From assembly GCF_049331405.1 (NCBI RefSeq), contig NZ_CP186274.1, positions 496,001 to 560,000 on the forward strand: a stretch of 64,000 bases of DNA, read 5' to 3'. The notes beneath the pieces were generated by a model that was not told the DNA's origin, did no database searches, and saw nothing but the letters and a program-made list of their open reading frames with translations. The position numbers were made by a program, and so were the translations under genes. Within the stretch, counting starts at the first letter, position 1. Every line of letters starts with the position of its first letter. This DNA is from PoT sp049331405 (lineage in GTDB: Bacteria; Planctomycetota; Planctomycetia; Isosphaerales; Isosphaeraceae). Of this stretch, positions 44,596 through 53,165 are shown in pieces.

Positions 44596-46137
44596 TCAAC
44601 TCGCGGGCGCGGGGGTGTCGACCGTGCCGTTGGTGAGCAGGTTCGTACCTTCCTCGCTGACGTGGGCCATGGCCTGGTTGAGCGCGTGCTCGGCGGGGGT
44701 CGCTTCTCCGTCCTGGAGCGTCGCTGCCGCGGCCTCGGCGGCCCTCGTGTCCTTGCGGAGGTTGGCCTCGGCCTGCGCGGAGGTCACGACGTTGCTCGGG
44801 CGCACCGCCGACTCTAGGCGAGAGCTAGGCGCGGCTCGCGCGATGTCGATGGGGACACGACCCAGGATCGAGACCGACATGTTCGCCGGCGGCGGCGTGA
44901 TCTTCGCCTGCTGCAAGGCGACCTTGGCCCGGAGCTTGGTGTCGCTCTGGAGCCTCATCCCGTCCACGCCCTGGACCGGGATCCAGTAATAAGCCTTGAT
45001 CCTCACGCCATTCACCTCGAGCCCGTCGACCAGCACCTTGGGCGGCGGGTCGGAGAGGATCCCCTCCTGGTCGTGCAGGGCGGACGAGATCGCCTCGATC
45101 GCCTTGGCCGTCGAGACCTCATAGGGGATCAGGATGTCGAAGTTGCTCCGGGAGCTGGACGAGGCCGACGAGTTGACCAGGATCTCCTTGTAGATGATGG
45201 CGTTCGGGATCCGGATGTGGTTCCCCTCGAGCGTGACCAGCACGGTCGCCCTCGTGTTGAGCGAGAGGACCACGCCCGCCTGCCCGGCTACCTGGATGTA
45301 GTCGCCGATCCGGAACGGCCTGCGCACGCCCAGCAGGATCGAGGCGATGAAGTTCTCGGCGATGTCGCGGAAGGCGAAGCCGACCGCCAAGCCGACGACG
45401 CCCGCCAGCCCCAGGATCGAGAGCACGGCATGCGTCAGGTTCAGGATCGTGAGCCCGATCATGAACCCGCCGATGATCAGCAGGGAACTCAATATCGAGC
45501 CCAAAACCGCCCGCAGCAAGACGTTAGACACGAATGGGGCGAGCAGCACCTCGGAGTTGGCCCCGAAAAGGCGCGCCAGCCCGAACGAGGCGAAGATGAT
45601 CCCGATGGCGAGCACCACCAGGAGCCATTTCTGGGAAACGGTCGCGCCGAAATCCCGCAGCACCTTGGCGGCCAGTTGGGTCCCGGACATCACCTGCGCA
45701 TCGGTCTTCATACGGTTGAGCACGAGCCTGACCCCTTCGACCTTGCGGGCGAAGGCGGTGATCTCGTCGCAGGTGTCGTCGTCCTCGGCCTGTCCTTCCA
45801 GGGTGACGACGCCGCTCCGGACCCGGATGTCGACGTGGCGTACGCCCGGGTACTGGGGCAGGAGCTGCACCAGGGTCCCGCGCAAGGCCTCGTCGTCCAC
45901 CGTCTTCTCGACGGTGATCGGCCCCGCGGGCGCGGCGACCCCCGCGTGCGGCTCGCCCGAGGCGTCGGCGTCCGCCGCCTTCTTCGGGGCCGGTTCGGCT
46001 GGTTTCGGCATGGCCGGCAGGCCAGGGATCTGGATCTGTGCCTGGCCCGGTTGAGCATGTGATACAGCGAGGATCAGTACAATAAGCCCGACAATTGCAC
46101 CGGGGGGATTTTGCCTGATTGATCTTAAATTGCCCAT
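44596..46137 (-). CDS. BON-domain mechanosensitive channel (MscS family)
   Basis: A 513-residue protein: N-terminal signal or anchor (about 13-33), a proline/alanine-rich stretch, a BON domain (about 75-142, VDDEALRGTLVQLLP and VRSGVVTLEGQAEDDD), then three or four membrane helices (about 168-275), the pore-lining glycine/alanine helix GLAGVVGLAVGFAFRDIAENFIASI, and the MscS beta domain RPFRIGDYIQVAGQAGVV. It should release osmolytes under tension; the BON domain predicts binding of phospholipid or envelope. The C-terminal 90 residues are Ala-rich and unusual. Its stop codon abuts that of the convergent permease (shared TGATCA). Confidence 0.9.
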   Translation of the reverse strand: MGNLRSIRQNPPGAIVGLIVLILAVSHAQPGQAQIQIPGLPAMPKPAEPAPKKAADADASGEPHAGVAAPAGPITVEKTVDDEALRGTLVQLLPQYPGVRHVDIRVRSGVVTLEGQAEDDDTCDEITAFARKVEGVRLVLNRMKTDAQVMSGTQLAAKVLRDFGATVSQKWLLVVLAIGIIFASFGLARLFGANSEVLLAPFVSNVLLRAVLGSILSSLLIIGGFMIGLTILNLTHAVLSILGLAGVVGLAVGFAFRDIAENFIASILLGVRRPFRIGDYIQVAGQAGVVLSLNTRATVLVTLEGNHIRIPNAIIYKEILVNSSASSSSRSNFDILIPYEVSTAKAIEAISSALHDQEGILSDPPPKVLVDGLEVNGVRIKAYYWIPVQGVDGMRLQSDTKLRAKVALQQAKITPPPANMSVSILGRVPIDIARAAPSSRLESAVRPSNVVTSAQAEANLRKDTRAAEAAAATLQDGEATPAEHALNQAMAHVSEEGTNLLTNGTVDTPAPAS

Positions 46138-46619
46138 CGGTCCTCCATCGTGTCGATTCGCTAAATCAAAAGCAGTCTCGTCCCAAAGTCGCGCGAGGGC
46201 TCTCCGTGCCCTCTACGCCTCGCCCTACGCGAATTGCAAATCGCAGACCATCTCGCCCTTGATTCCGAATGGGATCGGACTCGGCTGCCCCGATATCCGG
46301 CCGATTGCGCGAAACGCGGAGATCGCGCAGGATTGGATCATGTCGTTTGTTTGCGACTATGGTTTCATGAGCAGGCCAGCGGGAAGACCCAGGAGGTCGC
46401 GTCGCTTGATCTTGGGATCATGTTCATTTTCGTGAATGAATGACGGCGCCGTGGGCGGGATGGGCGAGATGGGCCCGCCGCCGGGGGCAGGGGACCGGGG
46501 GCGACCGCACGGTTGACGGGGCTCCCGATCTCGGGAATGCTGTGGGGATTGGCCGACCTCGGCCCGACTTTCACCTACAGGCTTCCCCCCGCCTCCTCCA
46601 ATTGCAGGCCTACCTCTCC
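46138..46619. other. divergent spacer between channel and glycosidase genes
   Basis: About 480 bases with no credible coding frame. The middle part (46360-46440) is less GC-rich. Promoters for both flanking genes should be here. No clear operator. Confidence 0.5.
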
Positions 46620-48833
46620 ATGATCCCAAACACAAAGACCAAGAGATTGAGGCTGGCCGCATGGCTGGCCTTCGGCCTCGCCTCCTCGGCGACGGCGGGT
46701 GCGCTGGCCGATGGCCCTCGCGACCTCGAGAGCGACACCTGGGTGGCGACCGACTCCCTCGGCCGGAGCCTCCCGGGCTCGAAGGACGTGGGGGCGCCGC
46801 GGAAGGACAAGTTCGTCGGCGTCTTCTACTTCCTCTGGCTCGGGCAGCACGGCGAGGAAGGGCCCTTCGACATCACCAAGATCCTCGCGAAGGACCCGAC
46901 CGCGCTCCAGAACCCGAAGAGCCCGCTGTGGGCCGGCGAGGGATACCCGCACCACTGGGGCGAGTCGCTCTTCGGCTACTACGTCTCCGACGACGAGGGG
47001 GTCTTGCGCAAGCATGCCCAGATGCTCGCCGATGCCGACGTCGACATGATCGTCTTCGACGTCACGAATCAGGTCACGTATCCCAAGAGCTGGCGGGCCC
47101 TCTGCAAGGTCTTCGACCAGATGAAGCGCGAGGGGAACCGCGTCCCGCAGATCGCCTTCCTCACCCCCTTCTGGGATCCCAAGAAGGTCGTGAACGAGCT
47201 CTGGGACGACCTCTACGGCCCCAACCTCTACCCCGACCTCTGGTTCCGCTGGGAAGGCAAGCCGCTGATCCTGGCCGACCCCAATCTGCTCGGCGGCGGG
47301 ATCGAACTCGGGCGGAGGAAAATGCCGGTCGAACTGGTCCCCGGCCACACCCTGGCCCAGACCTTCCGCGTCGACCAAACCTTCCGCGCGGTCTCCGCCG
47401 CGGCTCCGACCTGGGAAAGCCGGGAGTCGGCCGTGACGCTGACCCTCTACCGCCGCGGGGTGAAGCGCGAGAAGGTCGCGTCCAAGCGGTTCGAGAACCT
47501 CAGCGACAACGACTGGGTGAAGCTGGAGCATGACAAGTTGCTCGAGGCCGGCGACTACGAGTTGGAGATGTCGGACGGCAAGGGCAAGGTCGGCTGGTGG
47601 AGCGACTCGCGCCGGGGCAAGGCCGAGAACTCGATGGCCCTGGCCGACGGCGCCGAGACGACCGGCGAGCGGACCCTCAAGATCGACACGAGCAACGAGC
47701 GTGTCGACAAGATCCGCGAGTTCTTCACCTTCCGCAAGCCGCAGCCCGACTACTTCGTCGGCCCGACCGGCCCCGAGCAGTGGGGCTGGCTCGAGGTCTA
47801 TCCCCAGCACGCCTTCTACAAGACGAAGGGGGTGCCCGAGGAGGTGGCGGTCGGCATCGGCCAGAATGCGGCCGAGGGCAAGCTCAGCGTCTTCACCTAT
47901 CCCAAGGCCCACGGGCGGAGCTTCCACGACGGCAAGGAGCCCGGCCTCGAAGGGCGGGACACCACCGGGCTCAATTTCGCCGAGCAGTGGAAGCGGGCGC
48001 TGGAGATCGACCCGGCCTTCGTCTTCGTCACCAACTGGAACGAGTGGATCGCCGGCCGCTTCAGCCCCGCCAACATGCCCCTGCACGGCACCGGGCCCGT
48101 CACCTTCGTCGACGAGTTCGACCAGGAGTTCAGCCGCGACATCGAGCCGATGCTCGGCGGCCACGGCGACAATTACTATTACCAGATGATTGCCAACATC
48201 CGACGCTTCAAGGGGGCCCGCGCCGTGGCCCCCGTCACACCTCGCCCCGTCGTGGTCGACGGGAAATTCGAGGACTGGCGCGAGGTCGGCCCCGAGTTTC
48301 GCGACACCGTCGGAGACCCGGCGAACCGCGACCACAAGGGCTGGGGGACGACGCTTCGTTATGTGAACAAGACCGGGCGCAACGACATCGTGTCGGCCAA
48401 GGCCAGCTTCGACGACAAGCACGTCTCCTTCTACGCCAAAACCCACAAGCCCTTGACCAACTCAAGCGACCCCAACTGGATGCTCCTCTACGTCGACACC
48501 GACCAGAACCCGAAGACCGGCTGGCTCGGCTATGACGTCGTGATCAACCGCAAGGTCGTCGACCCGTCGCGGACCACGGTCGGGCGCAACATCGGCAACG
48601 AGTACAAGTGGGGCTCCCCCGTCGAGATCCCGTTCAAGGCGGAGGGCAACGAACTCGAGCTGTCGATCCCCCTCGAGGCGCTCGGCCTCGCCAAGCTGCC
48701 TGCCACGCTCGACTTCAAGTGGGCCGACAACGTGCAGCAGACCGGCGATTGGTCCGACTTCACGCTCAATGGCGATGTTGCACCCAACGACCGCTACAAC
48801 TACCGGGCCCAACTCCAGGGGCAGGCCCCCTGA
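46620..48833 (+). CDS. secreted GH71/GH99-like glycoside hydrolase with C-terminal carbohydrate-binding-like domain
   Basis: A 737-residue exported protein with a signal peptide (about 8-30, LRLAAWLAFGLASSATAGALA). The catalytic-looking part (about 60-520) resembles glycoside hydrolase families 71 and 99: VGVFYFLWLGQHGEEGPFDITKIL, WGESLFGYYVSDDEGVLRKHAQMLADADVDMIVFDVTN and the C-terminal NWNEWIAGRF. The last 200 residues (VVVDGKFEDWREVGPEFRDTVGD ... LLYVDTDQNPKTGW) look like a CBM9-type domain. It should act on extracellular polysaccharide, perhaps alpha-glucan or mannan, but the substrate cannot be read. The start at 46620 is chosen because it gives the signal peptide; residues upstream look random. 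Single-gene unit followed by a hairpin. Confidence 0.8.
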   Translation: MIPNTKTKRLRLAAWLAFGLASSATAGALADGPRDLESDTWVATDSLGRSLPGSKDVGAPRKDKFVGVFYFLWLGQHGEEGPFDITKILAKDPTALQNPKSPLWAGEGYPHHWGESLFGYYVSDDEGVLRKHAQMLADADVDMIVFDVTNQVTYPKSWRALCKVFDQMKREGNRVPQIAFLTPFWDPKKVVNELWDDLYGPNLYPDLWFRWEGKPLILADPNLLGGGIELGRRKMPVELVPGHTLAQTFRVDQTFRAVSAAAPTWESRESAVTLTLYRRGVKREKVASKRFENLSDNDWVKLEHDKLLEAGDYELEMSDGKGKVGWWSDSRRGKAENSMALADGAETTGERTLKIDTSNERVDKIREFFTFRKPQPDYFVGPTGPEQWGWLEVYPQHAFYKTKGVPEEVAVGIGQNAAEGKLSVFTYPKAHGRSFHDGKEPGLEGRDTTGLNFAEQWKRALEIDPAFVFVTNWNEWIAGRFSPANMPLHGTGPVTFVDEFDQEFSRDIEPMLGGHGDNYYYQMIANIRRFKGARAVAPVTPRPVVVDGKFEDWREVGPEFRDTVGDPANRDHKGWGTTLRYVNKTGRNDIVSAKASFDDKHVSFYAKTHKPLTNSSDPNWMLLYVDTDQNPKTGWLGYDVVINRKVVDPSRTTVGRNIGNEYKWGSPVEIPFKAEGNELELSIPLEALGLAKLPATLDFKWADNVQQTGDWSDFTLNGDVAPNDRYNYRAQLQGQAP

Positions 48834-48865
48834 GCCCTGGTTGTAGTGATCCGTGCTAATGTAAC

Positions 48866-48904
48866 AGGGACCGCCAGTCTCCCCGAAGGAGGCCGGCGGT
48901 CCCT
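48866..48904. terminator. bidirectional hairpin terminator
   Basis: Outer perfect 10-bp stem AGGGACCGCC / GGCGGTCCCT enclosing an inner CTCC/GGAG stem. It lies between the stop of the glycosidase (48833) and that of the convergent DUF1559 gene (48936). Confidence 0.75.
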
Positions 48905-48935
48905 AGTTGTTGCACTCTGTCATATCGGTCCGACG

Positions 48936-49958
48936 TCAGAAGGAGTCGGACGAGACGACCTCGCCCCCCATGGTGGTCGATAGGGCTCGCCAGATCGGAA
49001 GGCTGATGGAGTTCTTGAAAAACCGGACGCTGCCGTCGGCGAGGAGGGCATTCACGCCGCCGGGGTGGAGGCTCCTGGCCGCGACGAAGGTCGCCGTCTT
49101 GGTGTTGACCCCCTGGCAGGGAGGGTTCACGCCGAGGGGGTAAGTACAATAGCCGAGGCGGTCGGGGATGGTGGAGTTCGGCGCGGTGTAGGCCATGAAG
49201 GTCGCGCCGCACTGGTCGTCATTGTAGAAGTCGCCGCGGAGGTCCTCGGTCGAGTTGTCCGACTTATCCATGCCGATGATGACCTCGGCCATCAGCAGCG
49301 TATTGCTCGTGCCGTCGACGATATTCGCCACCGATTTGGAGACGTTCCCGCCGAAGGGAGCCCCGCCGAAATAGACCGTGTCCCCGAGCGGGCCGACGAA
49401 GGGGTCGGGGTAGTTCCAGTGGACCCCACCCTTGCCGTTGGCGGTGTCGAGCTGGTTGAAGTGGGTATTGCCCCAGTTCACCATGTAATTCCCCTTGTAA
49501 CGCTCCTTGCTCGAGATGCCCGCCTGCGGCGAGCCCAGCTCCATGATGTTGGTATTCGGATCCGTCGGGCAATGGAAGGTCGCGACCTGCGTGCGGAGCA
49601 CCGTGGTATTGGGCGCCTCGTAGTAGGAGACGCAGAAGTTCGCCGCCTGAAACACGTTGCCCTGCTCGATGTAGGCCAGGATGCTGAAGGCCCAGGTGCG
49701 CCGGTTCAGGTTCGAGGTGATGTATTTGGGGTAAGTGTAATTCTCGCCCATCCGGCCGATGGGGAACGAGCCGATGGAACTATGGTAGTTGTGCATCGCC
49801 AGCCCGAGCTGCTTCAGGTTGTTGGTGCACTGCATCCGCCTGGCGGCCTCGCGCGCCGACTGCACGGCGGGCAAGAGCAGGGCGATCAGCACGGCGATGA
49901 TCGCGATCACCACCAGGAGCTCGATCAGGGTGAAACCACGACGACGATTGGCAAACAT
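48936..49958 (-). CDS. DUF1559 prepilin-type protein
   Basis: A 340-residue protein with a class III prepilin leader (NRRRG, then FTLIELLVVIAIIAVLIALLL) and the planctomycete DUF1559 body: PAVQSAREAARRMQCTNNLKQLGLAMHNYHS at about 30-60, DGTSNTLLMAEV in the middle and LHPGGVNALLADGSVRFFK near the end (H-X9-DG motif). Several cysteines in the body may form disulfides. DUF1559 proteins are exported surface or pseudopilus subunits, expanded to dozens of copies in planctomycete genomes; individual roles are unknown. The start at 49958 is clear from the leader. Confidence 0.92.
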   Translation of the reverse strand: MFANRRRGFTLIELLVVIAIIAVLIALLLPAVQSAREAARRMQCTNNLKQLGLAMHNYHSSIGSFPIGRMGENYTYPKYITSNLNRRTWAFSILAYIEQGNVFQAANFCVSYYEAPNTTVLRTQVATFHCPTDPNTNIMELGSPQAGISSKERYKGNYMVNWGNTHFNQLDTANGKGGVHWNYPDPFVGPLGDTVYFGGAPFGGNVSKSVANIVDGTSNTLLMAEVIIGMDKSDNSTEDLRGDFYNDDQCGATFMAYTAPNSTIPDRLGYCTYPLGVNPPCQGVNTKTATFVAARSLHPGGVNALLADGSVRFFKNSISLPIWRALSTTMGGEVVSSDSF

Positions 49959-50343
49959 GGATGCGTCCTTCCCTCTCCAAAATCAAGAGGCTCGAATGGC
50001 CGTGCGGATCCCGGACGCCTGCCGCCGTCGCAGCCTCAACGAAGGAGGAGCGGCGCGGTTGCCTGGGACTCGGTTTTCGATCGCGATAAGGGGGGGAGGC
50101 GATCTTGTTTGAATATCTATTCTGGTGAATTATTCAGTGGGCGAGACAGAGTTTCCCCTGTGGCGGCTTAAGCGCCAAATGAATAAGAGATGAACGGCCT
50201 TCTCGGTTCGTTCACAAACTGCCCAAAGCCATCTGAGATCACAAGTTGAGGTGGATGGCCGGCGGCTCGAATCGCGCAGGAATCTTGAGATTTCTGGAGA
50301 TGAACATGGCCATCTCCCTTTGGGGCTTGATGCCGGGGGCGGG
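49959..50343. other. intergenic spacer
   Basis: About 385 bases upstream of the DUF1559 gene and downstream of the HerA-like ATPase gene, both leftward. A comparatively AT-rich patch (about 50100-50240) probably contains the DUF1559 promoter. No gene or RNA seen. Confidence 0.5.
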
Positions 50344-52797
50344 TCAGATGGCGGGTGTTATGGTGCCGTCGGGCCGGGATTGGAGCGGGATCCAGACGAG
50401 GGCGACGAGCTTGGTGGTGACGTTGGCCTTCTTGGGGCGGATGGCGAGGGTCTCGAGGGGCTCGGTGAGGGGATCGATCTTGAGCATGACCTTGTCGGAG
50501 TCGGCTCGGAATTGCGCTTCGAGCTCGCCCTGCTGCTCGTAGAGGGCCCCGAGATTTTCGCGGGCTCGGGCGAGGTCGTCGGATTTTTTCATCGCCTGAT
50601 TGGCGGCGGACCCGGCCTTCGTGATCGTCGACGAACTGGACCGCTTGCGGCCCACGACGGCGTCGAGGATCGAGCCGCCGATGCTGATGATGCTCGAGAC
50701 GCCCGACGTGCGGAGCCGCTCGGCCTCGCGGTCGACGACCTGCTCGGCGCGACGGATCTTGTCCTTGAGCGCGGAGACCTTGGGGGCATATTTGGTCCGG
50801 AGCTTGTCTAGCTCCGCGTCGCGGGCCTCCTTGGCCCCTTGCTGCAGGCGCAGGCGGAAGTCGCGCTCGGTCTCGCCGGGTTTGGAGACCTCGCCGAGGC
50901 TCGTGGATTTCCAGAGCTCGAGGGGCTCGTTGCGGAAGAGCTCATTCGCGAAGGATTTGGCCCAGGCGGTGTAACTCTTCATCTTGGCCGCCGCGGGCGG
51001 GGGCGATTCGTAGGCGGCCACCGAGGCGGGCTCCTTCTCGAGGTCGTCCACACCGATGTTGACGCGGCTGGCGGCACTCCAGTCGATGCCGACGGCGTCA
51101 TCCGAGAATGTCGCCAGGAGCGAGACGGAGCGGGTGGTGGAGGCCCCCGACTTGGTGTCGCTGTAATAGACTTCGCCAGAGCCAAACAGCATCGGCCGAT
51201 AGACGAGCGGGCCCTTGCCGCTTGTGGGGCCGAAGTATTGCGGAATCTCGGGCGGGAGCAGGGGCCTCTGCGATTCGGTTGCCTCCGTCGACGATGCGCC
51301 GCCGGGCGGGGTCGAGGCCGTTGATGCAAGGTCGGAGGAGACCTTTGGTGTTGTCAGCGAGGGCTTCTGGGCATCCGAGGCCGCCCGGACGGGGTCCATC
51401 AACTGCTTGATCTGCTGCCGGGTCAGGGGGCCTCGCAGATACGAGAGGGCCCAGCGCACCTGGAAGATCACCGGCTGGTCTTCGTGGACGTTGTGCATCA
51501 GGAAGACGCGCTTGCCCAGGCCCGAGAGGATGTGATCCATCTCCTGTCGGTCGAACTGCGCCGACTGCGAAGTCGCCGCCCCTTCGAGCCCGTCGAGCAC
51601 CCGGAGCTTGTCGCGGTCGGTCTGGAGCCGGCCGATGAACCAGGTGCCCGTGTTGGAGAGCCCCTTGTAGTCGAGGTCGGCCGGGTTCTGCGTCGCCAGG
51701 ACGATCCCGAGGCCGTACGCCCTGGCCTGCTTGAGCAAGGTCAGGAGCGGACGCTTGGAGGGCGGATTCGCCACCGGCGGGAAGTAGCCGAAGATCTCAT
51801 CCATGTAGAGCAAGGCACGCAGGCTGCCCGTGCCCGGCTGGCTCCTGGCCCATGAGAGCACCCGGTCCAGCAGGAGCGTGACGAAGAACATCCGCTGGGA
51901 GTCGTCCAGGTGTGCGACCGAGACGATCGAGAGCCGCGGCTTGCCCTCGGGGGAATAGAGCATCGCGTCGATGTCGAGCGGCTCGCCATCGAGCCAGGCC
52001 TCGAAGCCGGGGGAGGCCAGCAGGTTGTTGAGCTGCTGCGCCAGCGCGAAGCGGTCCTTGGGGGGGAAGAAGCTGTCGACGTCGATCACCCCGACCCGGT
52101 TGAACGGCGGCTTCTGGATCAGGTGGATGAGCGCGGGGATGTCGACGGAGTTGCCGGCCTTCCAGGCGTCGGTGAGGATCGTCGCGATCAGGATGTGCTC
52201 GCGGCTCTGCACCGGGTCGGCGTCCTTGCCGAGCATACCGAGCAGGCTGCTGGCCGTGGCGACGACCCGCTCGCCGAGGGCCTCGGGGTCGTCGAGGACC
52301 GCCGGGGACGGCGCATCGAACGACTTCAGGATCGAGAGAGGAAGGCCCATGCGGCTGCCGGGAGTATAGACGCGGAACTCGCCGCTCTCGCGGAGCCTGG
52401 CGATCCGCTCGCCGTCCTCGCCCCACTCCGCCAGCCCCTTCTTCCAGAGCTCGGCCTGCTGCTCGGCGAACGCCTCCGGGGTGAGCCCCGCCCGCTTGGC
52501 CTCCCCCTCGTCGACCCACGGGGCGAAGTCCTCGCCGCGGAGCTGCGGGAATGTCAGCAGGAGATTCGCGAGATCCCCCTTGGGGTCGATGGCGATGGCC
52601 GGGATGTGGTCGATGATCGCTTCTTCGAGCAGGCTGATGCACAGGCCGGTCTTGCCGCTTCCCGTCATCCCCACGCAGACGGCGTGCGTCACCAGGTCTC
52701 GCGAGTCGTAGAGGACGAGGTCGTTCCCCGGCAGCTTCTTTGCAAGGTCGTAGGTCCGGCCGAGGTAGAAAAGCCCGAGCTGTTCGAAATCGATCAT
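50344..52797 (-). CDS. HerA/VirB4-like P-loop ATPase with C-terminal coiled coil
   Basis: An 817-residue ATPase of the HerA/FtsK superfamily. Walker A is GMTGSGKT at 43-50, preceded by a short beta N-terminus; IDPKGDLANLL follows. Walker B is LLYMDEIFGYFPP at about 325-337, then LLTLLKQARAYGLGIVLATQNPADLDYKGLSNTGTWFIGRLQ (about 345-386), a segment typical of VirB4/HerA-like DUF853-type ATPases. The last 300 residues are charged and helical (KYAPKVSALKDKIRRAEQVVDREAERLR) with a glycine-rich helix (SIISIGGSILDAVVGRKR). The start at 52797 (MIDFEQLGLF) was chosen because upstream residues look random. It lies divergently from the TPM-coiled-coil gene. DNA or protein translocation is possible; no nuclease partner is adjacent. 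Confidence 0.85.
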   Translation of the reverse strand: MIDFEQLGLFYLGRTYDLAKKLPGNDLVLYDSRDLVTHAVCVGMTGSGKTGLCISLLEEAIIDHIPAIAIDPKGDLANLLLTFPQLRGEDFAPWVDEGEAKRAGLTPEAFAEQQAELWKKGLAEWGEDGERIARLRESGEFRVYTPGSRMGLPLSILKSFDAPSPAVLDDPEALGERVVATASSLLGMLGKDADPVQSREHILIATILTDAWKAGNSVDIPALIHLIQKPPFNRVGVIDVDSFFPPKDRFALAQQLNNLLASPGFEAWLDGEPLDIDAMLYSPEGKPRLSIVSVAHLDDSQRMFFVTLLLDRVLSWARSQPGTGSLRALLYMDEIFGYFPPVANPPSKRPLLTLLKQARAYGLGIVLATQNPADLDYKGLSNTGTWFIGRLQTDRDKLRVLDGLEGAATSQSAQFDRQEMDHILSGLGKRVFLMHNVHEDQPVIFQVRWALSYLRGPLTRQQIKQLMDPVRAASDAQKPSLTTPKVSSDLASTASTPPGGASSTEATESQRPLLPPEIPQYFGPTSGKGPLVYRPMLFGSGEVYYSDTKSGASTTRSVSLLATFSDDAVGIDWSAASRVNIGVDDLEKEPASVAAYESPPPAAAKMKSYTAWAKSFANELFRNEPLELWKSTSLGEVSKPGETERDFRLRLQQGAKEARDAELDKLRTKYAPKVSALKDKIRRAEQVVDREAERLRTSGVSSIISIGGSILDAVVGRKRSSSSTITKAGSAANQAMKKSDDLARARENLGALYEQQGELEAQFRADSDKVMLKIDPLTEPLETLAIRPKKANVTTKLVALVWIPLQSRPDGTITPAI

Positions 52798-53165
52798 GAT
52801 CGTGCGACGAATGGTAGATGGGAGGTCGCCTCGGCAGGCCTCGGCCTTTGTTCTGGCCCGGCCCGTCATCATGCAAAAGCTTAAGCGAAGGCCGGGCCAA
52901 CGGCCACACACCGACGCATTTCGCGAATGACTTGGAGTGGGCGACGTCGAAATCAGGTGACGGTCGAATGGGGATGACCCCTTAGCATTCAGGGCTGATT
53001 GAGCCTGGATCTGGATCGAGTACAAGGGTGCGCATGCTCGGAGAGAGGTCGAGTCCGGGAGGCCCGCCACGAGCCAATCGCCGAGGGGCGTGGGTTCGGG
53101 TAACGTCAATGGATCAGCGGGGCGAGGGTCGGCGGTTCCTCCGGATTTCTGGGAGAGGGCAAGGG
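52798..53165. other. divergent promoter spacer
   Basis: About 370 bases between the HerA-like and TPM-coiled-coil genes. The right-hand open frame extends into it, but the GGGAGAGGGCAAGGG ribosome-binding stretch just before 53166 argues against using those codons. Likely holds both promoters. Confidence 0.5.
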
